A stretch of 20,648 nt of DNA, taken from positions 1 through 20,648 of the forward strand of contig DAOVCL010000011.1 in assembly GCA_030670005.1 (NCBI GenBank). Reading direction: 5' to 3'. This document shows, in pieces, positions 16,379-20,648 of the stretch. Source of the stretch: Candidatus Zixiibacteriota bacterium. GTDB lineage: Bacteria > SM23-81 > DAOVCL01. A program made the translations under genes and the position numbers. The first letter of the stretch is position 1. Every line of letters begins with the position of its first letter. Under the pieces are notes generated by a model, which worked only from the letters and a program-made list of their open reading frames with translations, did no database searches and was not told the DNA's origin.

Positions 16379-18347
16379 GCTGCAGTTCAGGAGGCTTCTG
16401 GCTCATAGCTGGGGGGCCTTCTTCTCCCCATTTCCCCATCTTCTCCCCATCCAGAGGTTAACCATACCTAAAGTGTTGCAGGGTAGGAACCTGGTTATCT
16501 CCTCACCTGCGGCCACGGGAAAGACGGAGGCCGTGATGGCACCATTGGCCGAGCTTCTGATAGAGGAGGGATGGAAAGGCTTGAGCATTCTCTATGTCTC
16601 CCCCACCAGGGCTCTGGTCAACGACCTCTACAAGAGACTGAAAGGTCCCCTAAGTGGGCTGAGGATCGGACTATCCAGGAAGACGATGGATCATCCCGAG
16701 TTTGACCCCCTGGAACCTACCTCCGTTCTGGTTACCACCCCGGAGTCCTTTGACTCCCTCATCTGTCGGGCTCCCCAGGTATTCGAGAGCCTGAGGGCCG
16801 TCTGTCTGGATGAGATCCATCTCTTGGATGGAACCTATCGGGGCGATCAGTTGATGGTTCTCCTGCAGAGGTTGAGACTTCTGCGGAAGGGGCCTATCTG
16901 CTTTTATGCCCTTTCGGCAACAATATCCGATCCCATATCCCTGGGGGAGCGGTATTTTTTCCCCTTTGAGATAGTTCAGGCTAAGGGGAGGAGGATGATT
17001 AAATATACCCTGCTCCCCTTTGATGATAGCCTGAAGGAGCTTACAGAAAAGCTCCGCTCTGAGGGAATCAAGAAGGTTCTGGTCTTCTGCAACACGAGAA
17101 AAAGGGTGGAGGAGGTAGCCCTCCTTTTTAAGAGGTCCTGGAAATATCCGGAGAGGGTGTGGGTGCACCATGCCAGCCTGAGCAGGAGGGAGAGGGAGGA
17201 GGTGGAGAGGGAGATGAATCGGGAGAGGGTGGGGATCTGTGTGGCCACTATGACCTTAGAGCTGGGGGTGGATATAGGTGACATCGAGGCCGTGGTTCTG
17301 GTCTCTCCACCTCCCTCGATGAGCGCCCTTCTGCAGAGGCTGGGGCGGAGCAACAGGAGGAAAGGGGAACTGGTGGCCTACGGTCTCTATCGGGACGAGT
17401 GGGAATTAACCTTCTTTAACCTTCTCTTCGAGCTGGCCCAATTGGGGTGGATGGAGGATGAGGAACCGCCCCCTTACCTCTCGGTCTCGGTGCAACAGAT
17501 GCTCTCTTATCTCTATCAGAAGAGGAGGATTGGGGCCACGCCAGAGGCCATTTATAGGATCCTTTCCCCCTTAGGTTTAGAGCTTACCGATGTGCTGGAG
17601 CTTCTCCTCCACCTGGAGAGAATCGGTTTCGTCCAGTCGCCGAGTGGGGGAGTATATTGGCTGGGCCCAAAGGCGGAGGCTATGGCGGAGAGGGGTTTTA
17701 TCCATTCCAACATAGCCAGAAGTCAAGGGAGCTATCGGGTTTTCGACCTGAGATCGGGGAGAGAGATTGGCACCATAGAGACCTTAAGCCCCCAATTCGT
17801 CCTCAAGGGGAGAAGTTGGGAGGTGGAGAGGGAGGATGGGTCTAAGATATTTGTCCGCCCCTTAAGTCAGCAAGGAGATGGAGTAAAGGGTGTATTCTCT
17901 GGGGGTGGGGGCAGGATGTGGGGTCACAGGTTGGGGGCAAAGCTAAAGAGGAAGCTCTTTACCGGGGCAAAGGAGGATGACCTCCCCTTCTGTTTGGCTG
18001 GTAAGATAACCAAGGTCTATCACTTCTTGGGGCCTATGTGGGGAGGGATCTGGGCCAGGTATATCAGCCTGATTAAGGGAGTGAAGGCACAGGATTTTGA
18101 GGGTATTCTCATCACTCTGGAGGGGGATCCCGAGTTAAATGAGCTCCTCAGGCTTTTAGACGAGGAGATTGACAAGGTTTTGGAGGGAATCAGGGGCTCT
18201 TTGCTTGAGCAACTCAACCTTGGTTCCTTCTTTCGCTACCTCCCCCCCAATTTCCAGGATGAGGCCCTGAGGCAGGTCCTGGGAACCGAGCAAATGGTTG
18301 ATTACATAGGGAAGTTTAACCCCCTAAAGGTGGAAGAATGTCCTTGA
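16359..18347 (+). CDS. Lhr-like superfamily 2 DEAD/DEAH-box helicase
   Basis: 662 aa, ATG 16359, overlapping the ATPase gene by 20 nt. Helicase motifs in order are: Q-motif region HLLPIQRLTIP (27-37), I SSPAATGKTE (48-57), Ia SPTRAL (81-86), Ib TTPES (126-130), II DEIH (151-154), III SAT (186-188), IV VFCNTRK (242-248), V VATMTLELGVDIG (295-307), and VI LLQRLGRSNRR (324-334). The T-x-T-LELG-DIG and QR-GRS-RR forms are those of Lhr-type helicases rather than DEAD-box RNA helicases. A winged-helix-like part (about 370-445) and a C-terminal domain with GPMWGGIWARYISLI (558-572) and FFRYLPPNFQDEAL (624-637) follow. It is shorter than full Lhr (about 1400-1600 aa) and is near the Lhr core size. 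It likely unwinds or remodels DNA with the two ATPases. BREX type 2 BrxHI is a comparable partner. Confidence 0.9.
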   Translation: MDLKRSELQFRRLLAHSWGAFFSPFPHLLPIQRLTIPKVLQGRNLVISSPAATGKTEAVMAPLAELLIEEGWKGLSILYVSPTRALVNDLYKRLKGPLSGLRIGLSRKTMDHPEFDPLEPTSVLVTTPESFDSLICRAPQVFESLRAVCLDEIHLLDGTYRGDQLMVLLQRLRLLRKGPICFYALSATISDPISLGERYFFPFEIVQAKGRRMIKYTLLPFDDSLKELTEKLRSEGIKKVLVFCNTRKRVEEVALLFKRSWKYPERVWVHHASLSRREREEVEREMNRERVGICVATMTLELGVDIGDIEAVVLVSPPPSMSALLQRLGRSNRRKGELVAYGLYRDEWELTFFNLLFELAQLGWMEDEEPPPYLSVSVQQMLSYLYQKRRIGATPEAIYRILSPLGLELTDVLELLLHLERIGFVQSPSGGVYWLGPKAEAMAERGFIHSNIARSQGSYRVFDLRSGREIGTIETLSPQFVLKGRSWEVEREDGSKIFVRPLSQQGDGVKGVFSGGGGRMWGHRLGAKLKRKLFTGAKEDDLPFCLAGKITKVYHFLGPMWGGIWARYISLIKGVKAQDFEGILITLEGDPELNELLRLLDEEIDKVLEGIRGSLLEQLNLGSFFRYLPPNFQDEALRQVLGTEQMVDYIGKFNPLKVEECP

Positions 18348-18373
18348 CAGAGGGGAAAAGATTTCATTATAAT
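18344..18373 (+). promoter_or_regulatory. Consensus promoter reading into the hairpin array and hicBA
   Basis: TTGACA (18344-18349), 18 bp, TATAAT (18368-18373). Both boxes are perfect. The -35 box overlaps the TGA stop codon of the helicase gene. The predicted start is near 18380, giving a leader of about 340 nt before hicB, filled with short perfect palindromes. Confidence 0.6.
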
Positions 18374-18416
18374 AGGGGCAATCGTTACATATGTGGGAAA
18401 CATCTCCCTTGTGGGC

Positions 18417-18432
18417 GGCATCTCCCGATGCC
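18417..18432. repeat. Short palindrome with 4-nt loop
   Basis: GGCATC (18417-18422), loop TCCC, GATGCC (18427-18432). It is the first of the stem-and-tetraloop elements in this region. Confidence 0.5.
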
Positions 18433-18444
18433 GGTCAAAAATGT

Positions 18445-18470
18445 GCTGTCAGGAGTTACCTCCTGACAGC
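18445..18470. repeat. Perfect 11-bp palindrome with 4-nt loop
   Basis: GCTGTCAGGAG (18445-18455), loop TTAC, CTCCTGACAGC (18460-18470). There is no T-run after it, so a simple intrinsic terminator for the helicase operon is unlikely, although it could slow transcription. Confidence 0.65.
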
Positions 18471-18484
18471 TCTTGAAATGAACT

Positions 18485-18542
18485 GTAGGGACAGGGCTTT
18501 AGCCCTGTCCGAATGCGGACAAATCTAAAGATTTGTCCCTAC
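18485..18542. repeat. REP pair 1 (GTAG-headed REP plus inverted REP)
   Basis: GTAG (18485-18488), then stem GGACAGGGCT/AGCCCTGTCC up to 18510, a 6-nt spacer, then stem GGACAAATCT/AGATTTGTCC ending in CTAC at 18539-18542. The head-plus-hairpin form in mirrored pairs is that of REP/BIME units recognised by RAYT transposases. Confidence 0.8.
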
Positions 18543-18558
18543 ATCGGGAAAGATAACA

Positions 18559-18583
18559 GACAGACATAAATGTCTGTCCCTAC
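18559..18583. repeat. Single inverted REP
   Basis: GACAGACAT (18559-18567) pairs with ATGTCTGTC (18570-18578) and is followed by the CTAC tail at 18580-18583. It is the same family as the second hairpin of REP pair 4, without a forward partner. Confidence 0.7.
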
Positions 18584-18593
18584 ATTCAAGCTG

Positions 18594-18652
18594 CTGAGCG
18601 GTCAGATCTCCTGATCTGACCGTGCTGGTGGCAGAAGAGGGCTTCTGCCACC
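18594..18652. repeat. Double-palindrome element B, copy 2
   Basis: It starts CTGAGCGG. Perfect stem CGGTCAGATC/GATCTGACCG (18599-18622, loop TCCT), then perfect stem GGTGGCAGAAG/CTTCTGCCACC (18627-18652, loop AGGG). It matches copy 1 at 7323-7387. Confidence 0.65.
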
Positions 18653-18720
18653 TCGGATGGAAGCCTGAATAGGTAATTAAAGATTTGACCTCACGGCCTT
18701 ACTATTTCAAGGAGGTTGAA

Positions 18721-18930
18721 ATGAGTATAATGCAAAGGTATAGAGTCAAGCTTGAGAAAACTGAGGAAGGTTATGCAGTTTGGTGTCCGGGATTGCCAGG
18801 ATGTTGGTCTCAGGGGTCAACTGAAGAGGAAGCACTGGAAAATATAAAGGATGCCATAAAGACATATCTGGAAACGGTTGAGGAGCTTGTAAAGGACAAG
18901 TCCACTCGTTTGGTAGAGGTTCCAGTATAG
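18721..18930 (+). CDS. hicB: HicB-type antitoxin
   Basis: 69 aa from ATG 18721, which has AAGGAGG 5 nt upstream. The longer frame from TTG 18685 is rejected. The sequence shows the HicB partial-RNase-H fold pattern: YRVKLEKTEEGYAVWCPGLP, then GCWSQGSTEEEALENIKDAI, then a helix and VEVPV. It lacks a C-terminal helix-turn-helix or ribbon-helix-helix DNA-binding domain, so it is the short form. HicB binds and blocks HicA and often represses its own operon; with no DNA-binding domain here, autoregulation is doubtful. hicA follows after 2 bp. The antitoxin-first order is the reverse of E. coli hicAB. A consensus promoter lies about 350 bp upstream. Confidence 0.88.
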   Translation: MSIMQRYRVKLEKTEEGYAVWCPGLPGCWSQGSTEEEALENIKDAIKTYLETVEELVKDKSTRLVEVPV

Positions 18931-18932
18931 AA

Positions 18933-19145
18933 ATGCCAAAGCTTCCAGGCGTGTCTCATCGTCGCGCTGTCAAAGCATTTGAAAAGGCCGGCTTCTGGGT
19001 AGTTCGTGAAGGTAAACACATCTCTATGACCAATGGTGATCGTATCATCACTATTCCTCGCGCTGATCCAGTCAATGCTTTTACAATAGGCGGGATTATT
19101 AAAGATGCAGGGATGACAATTGAGGAATTTAAGAAGTTACTTTAA
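18933..19145 (+). CDS. hicA: HicA-type mRNA interferase toxin
   Basis: 70 aa, ATG 18933, 2 bp after hicB. It has the HicA/YcfA pattern: short lysine-rich start MPKLPGVSHRRAVKAFEKAG, then FWVVREGKHISM with the likely catalytic H29, then the strand RIITIPRADPVNAFTIGGII and the helix KDAGMTIEEFKKLL. HicA is a ribosome-independent RNase of the double-stranded RNA-binding fold that cuts mRNA and arrests growth. Length and all key positions are intact, so the toxin should be active. It sits between REP pairs 1 and 2, next to the ATPase/helicase cassette. Confidence 0.9.
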   Translation: MPKLPGVSHRRAVKAFEKAGFWVVREGKHISMTNGDRIITIPRADPVNAFTIGGIIKDAGMTIEEFKKLL

Positions 19146-19177
19146 GGGAAAATCTTCCGATGCCGATAATCAAAGTT

Positions 19178-19239
19178 GTAGGGATAGGGCTTTAGCCCTG
19201 TCCGAAAGTGGGCGGACAAACCTGAAGGTTTGTCCCTAC
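19178..19239. repeat. REP pair 2
   Basis: GTAG (19178-19181), stem GGATAGGGCT/AGCCCTGTCC (one G-T wobble), a 10-nt spacer, stem GGACAAACCT/AGGTTTGTCC, ending CTAC (19236-19239). Confidence 0.8.
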
Positions 19240-19257
19240 ACAGTAGAAACCATTCTA

Positions 19258-19377
19258 CCGCACTTTAGTGCGGGTCACTATGGAGTGCGTCAACTCCTGT
19301 TGACGCATGCTGTGACAGGGGACACAGCACTCCAAACGGGCTAAAGCCCAGAAGAGGTTACCCCAGCTAAAGCTGGG
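19258..19377. repeat. Cluster of four to five short palindromes, possible cruciform
   Basis: CCGCAC/GTGCGG (19258-19273, loop TTTA), TGCGTCAAC/GTTGACGCA (19286-19307, loop TCCT), TGCTGTG/CACAGCA (19308-19329), GGGCT/AGCCC (19338-19349), and CCCAGCT/AGCTGGG (19362-19377). The second and third are enclosed by GGAGTGC (19282-19288) and GCACTCC (19327-19333), so the segment could fold as a three-way junction. Confidence 0.6.
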
Positions 19378-19387
19378 TAGAAAAGCC

Positions 19388-19451
19388 GTAGGGACAGGGC
19401 TTTAGCCCTGTCCGAGGAGAGAGGCGGACAAACCTAAAGGTTTGCCCCTAC
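19388..19451. repeat. REP pair 3 (5' flank of the RAYT gene)
   Basis: GTAG (19388-19391), stem GGACAGGGCT/AGCCCTGTCC, a 12-nt spacer, stem GGACAAACCT/AGGTTTGCCC with one mismatch, ending CTAC (19448-19451). Confidence 0.8.
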
Positions 19452-19465
19452 ATCTGAAAAGAGAA

Positions 19466-19489
19466 CGGACAGACATAACTGTCTGTCCG
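19466..19489. repeat. Degenerate inverted REP without CTAC tail
   Basis: CGGACAGACA (19466-19475), loop TAAC, TGTCTGTCCG (19480-19489). The stem is intact but the CTAC tail is replaced by GTGCG. The alternative GTG start of the RAYT frame lies on its last base. Confidence 0.65.
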
Positions 19490-19509
19490 TGCGAAAAAAC
19501 AGTAGAAAT

Positions 19510-20004
19510 ATGGGAGAAAGCACTCTGATACAACGGAGGTCGTCTCCGAGGCTTAGAGACTTTGACTACAAAGGGTCTTATGCCTATTTCATCACCTGTT
19601 GCACAAATCAAAAGAAACCCCATTTTAAGGATAAAGACATTGTGGGAATTATGGTTGATGTCCTTAAAGAAACTTCCCAAAGGTTCAACTTCCGAGTATA
19701 TGCTTACTGTTTTATGCCCGATCATCTGCATCTCTTGGTTACTGGAGGTGAGACCTCCTCTCTCGGTGAATTTATGAGGTTCTTCAAGCAGAAGACAAGC
19801 TTTATGTTCAAGAAAAGAGAAGGCAATTCCCTTTGGCAGAGGAGTTACTATAACCATGTTCTCAGAAAAGAGGAGACGTTAAGGGATGTAGCCCTTTACA
19901 TATTCCACAATCCAGTTCGGAAGAAGTTGGTAGAAAATTATCAAGATTATCCATTTTCGGGTTCTTTTGTTTTTGACAAGAATGAATTGGGCAAATCAAT
20001 GTAG
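19510..20004 (+). CDS. REP-associated tyrosine transposase (RAYT, Y1 HUH family)
   Basis: 164 aa from ATG 19510. A GTG at 19489 would add seven residues but overlaps the upstream hairpin, and neither start has a clear ribosome site. The N-terminus RDFDYKGSYAYFITCCT is typical of the Y1_Tnp domain. The HUH metal-binding motif is FMPDHLHLLV (H72, H74). LWQRSYYNHVLRKEETLRD and the following helix ALYIFHNPVRKKLV are RAYT signatures, with Y130 the likely nucleophile by comparison with IS200-type enzymes. RAYTs cut single-stranded DNA at GTAG-headed REP hairpins and are thought to spread REPs. Length (about 165 aa) is normal and the frame is intact, so the enzyme may still work. The stop TAG is part of the GTAG head of REP pair 4. 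Confidence 0.9.
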   Translation: MGESTLIQRRSSPRLRDFDYKGSYAYFITCCTNQKKPHFKDKDIVGIMVDVLKETSQRFNFRVYAYCFMPDHLHLLVTGGETSSLGEFMRFFKQKTSFMFKKREGNSLWQRSYYNHVLRKEETLRDVALYIFHNPVRKKLVENYQDYPFSGSFVFDKNELGKSM

Positions 20005-20061
20005 GGACAGGGCTTTAGCCCTGTCCGTAGGGAGCGGACAGACATAAATGTCTGTCCCTAC
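20001..20061. repeat. REP pair 4 (3' flank of the RAYT gene)
   Basis: GTAG (20001-20004), stem GGACAGGGCT/AGCCCTGTCC, a 9-nt spacer that itself begins GTAG, stem GGACAGACAT/ATGTCTGTCC, ending CTAC (20058-20061). The head GTAG overlaps the last Met codon and the stop codon of the RAYT gene. Confidence 0.82.
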
Positions 20062-20100
20062 ACAACACAAAATACAAACCCAAAAAATGGAGGTGTGGGA

Positions 20101-20648
20101 ATGAAAGCACGCATGTTTGTCTGTTTTTTGGTTGTGGTTTTGGTAGGCGTTGTGGCCATACCGGCTTTTGGCCAGAACCTATTTGTTAATGCCTTGGGGG
20201 GAACCAACGGTGATGACGGGCACTCTGTGGTAGAGGTTTCCGATGGGGGGCTTGTGGTTACCGGATGCACTGAGAGTTACGGCGCAGGTAATTTAGATCT
20301 CCTTCTGACCAAGTTTGATGGTTCAGGGAATCATCTCTATACAAGAACCCTCGGGGGAACCTCCGATGATTGGGGGTACTCTGTAGTAGAGGTTTCTGAT
20401 GGGGGGCTTGTTCTCACAGGACACACTTACAGTTACGGCGCAGGTTCTTCTGATCTCCTCCTAGTTAAGTTTGATGGTTCAGGGAATCATCTCTGGGCAA
20501 GGGCCCTCGGGGGAGCCAGCGGGGATAGGGGGCACTCTGTGGTAGAGGTTTCCGATGGGGGGCTTGTGGTTACCGGATGCACTGAGAGTTACGGCGCAGG
20601 TAATTTAGATCTCCTTCTGACCAAGTTTGATGGTTCAGGGAATCATCT
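20101..20648 (+). CDS. Secreted beta-propeller-like repeat protein, partial (C-terminus off the right edge)
   Basis: ATG 20101 behind GGAGGTG (20089-20095). The frame is open to the window end (182 codons). Residues 1-24 form a signal peptide (MKARMFVCFLVVVLVGVVA, cut near AFG/Q). From residue 32 on the protein consists of 52-residue units with the pattern LGG-x-S-x-D-x-G-x-SVVEVSDGGLV-(V/L)-TG, then SYGAG, then DLLL-(T/V)-KFDGSGNHLW. Such units occur in secreted proteins of T9SS-type bacteria and are thought to build beta-propellers; a sorting tail is expected beyond the edge. Units 1 and 3 are identical in DNA over 116 bp, while unit 2 differs. No enzymatic motif is visible. It is the only gene of region 6, just after the REPtron. 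Confidence 0.85.
   Translation, partial: MKARMFVCFLVVVLVGVVAIPAFGQNLFVNALGGTNGDDGHSVVEVSDGGLVVTGCTESYGAGNLDLLLTKFDGSGNHLYTRTLGGTSDDWGYSVVEVSDGGLVLTGHTYSYGAGSSDLLLVKFDGSGNHLWARALGGASGDRGHSVVEVSDGGLVVTGCTESYGAGNLDLLLTKFDGSGNH
20221..20336 (+). repeat. Intragenic repeat, unit 1 (identical copy A)
   Basis: These 116 bp are identical to 20533-20648, two units (312 bp) further on. The unit between them (from 20377) has clear differences. The match reaches the window end, so the true repeat may be longer. Confidence 0.85.
20533..20648 (+). repeat. Intragenic repeat, unit 3 (identical copy B)
   Basis: Base-for-base identical to 20221-20336 up to the window edge. See that entry. Confidence 0.85.

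Larger units (their letters stand above)
18374..18720 (+). other. Gene-free leader packed with hairpins upstream of hicB
   Basis: This stretch carries, in order, a 6-bp stem at 18417-18432, an 11-bp stem at 18445-18470, a REP/inverted-REP pair at 18485-18542, an inverted REP at 18559-18583, and the two stems of element B at 18599-18652. No open frame looks real. If transcribed from 18344-18373 it would be a highly structured 5' leader or a separate small RNA. It could also be just a landing zone for repeats. Confidence 0.55.
19146..19509. other. Gene-free, repeat-filled region between hicA and the RAYT gene
   Basis: It is occupied almost wholly by REP pair 2, a cluster of four further palindromes (19258-19377), REP pair 3 and a degenerate inverted REP. 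Open frames here cross the repeats and are not credible genes. Confidence 0.6.
19388..20061 (+). mobile_element. REPtron: RAYT gene between REP pairs
   Basis: The REP-associated transposase gene has REP pair 3 and a degenerate hairpin on its 5' side and REP pair 4 directly on its 3' side. This is the arrangement described for REP/RAYT units in proteobacteria. The limits given are simply the outer ends of the flanking REPs; no target duplication was found. Confidence 0.7.

Noticed and set aside
12931..18347. A complete BREX locus
   Set aside because: No PglX methyltransferase, PglZ phosphatase, BrxA/BrxB or Lon-like protease gene is present in the window; flanking genes are envelope proteins and a toxin-antitoxin pair.
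18445..18470. Intrinsic terminator after the helicase gene
   Set aside because: The stem is perfect but is followed by CTCTTGAAAT, not a T-run; other stems nearby have the same look and no T-run.
18685..18720. TTG start extending HicB by 12 residues
   Set aside because: ATG 18721 has a near-perfect AAGGAGG at 5 nt and begins where the HicB fold begins.
19489..19509. GTG start for the RAYT gene
   Set aside because: It lies on the last base of a degenerate REP hairpin and adds residues (MRKNSRN) not needed by the family; ATG 19510 is preferred, though neither has a clear ribosome site.
18485..20061. Possible CRISPR array
   Set aside because: The repeated units are palindromic pairs at irregular distances with genes between them, not direct repeats with even spacers, and no cas gene is near.

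Overview
The window looks like a chromosomal segment of an uncultured diderm bacterium, probably of the FCB superphylum or a neighbouring candidate phylum. The pointers are two secreted proteins ending in Por-secretion (type IX, T9SS type A) sorting tails of the form N-[FY]-PNPFNS...YNILGQ...SGIY, an outer-membrane beta-barrel, a lipoprotein, and heavy use of AGG for arginine. No rRNA, tRNA or CRISPR array was seen. The species cannot be named from this sequence.

Layout. (1) 1-7181, minus strand: a three-gene operon joined by 4-nt stop/start overlaps. It runs from a 1569-aa gingipain-like (C25) cell-surface protease with FnIII and FG-GAP repeats, through a 580-aa beta-helix protein with glycine/cysteine-rich loops, to a FemAB/GNAT-type acyltransferase cut by the left edge. 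(2) 7182-9502: an intergenic stretch with palindromic dispersed elements, then a decayed IS1595-family insertion sequence whose transposase carries frameshifts, an in-frame stop and a 289-bp hairpin insert flanked by a 5-bp target duplication. (3) 9503-12379, minus strand: an Ig-like-repeat lipoprotein followed 12 bp later by a small outer-membrane beta-barrel, with a good promoter. (4) 12931-18347, plus strand: a tight four-gene cassette with its own promoter. It encodes a coiled-coil protein of unknown family, two different BrxC/BrxD-like (DUF2791) P-loop ATPases and an Lhr-like SF2 helicase. This is the best candidate for an undescribed or little-described DNA-processing or defence system. 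(5) 18348-20061: a repeat-rich accessory patch starting with a near-consensus promoter. It holds an array of perfect short hairpins, a hicB-hicA toxin-antitoxin pair, four GTAG-headed REP/inverted-REP pairs and a REP-associated tyrosine transposase (RAYT) sitting between two of those pairs (a REPtron). (6) 20101-end: the start of a secreted repeat protein made of 52-residue beta-propeller-like units, cut by the right edge.

How it may fit together: regions 1, 3 and 6 are cell-envelope and secretion cargo. Regions 2, 4 and 5 form an accessory island in which an ATPase/helicase machine, a toxin-antitoxin module and mobile or formerly mobile elements cluster, as is typical of defence islands. Any defence function for the cassette is inference from family and context. 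The ATPase and helicase motifs themselves are read directly from the sequence.
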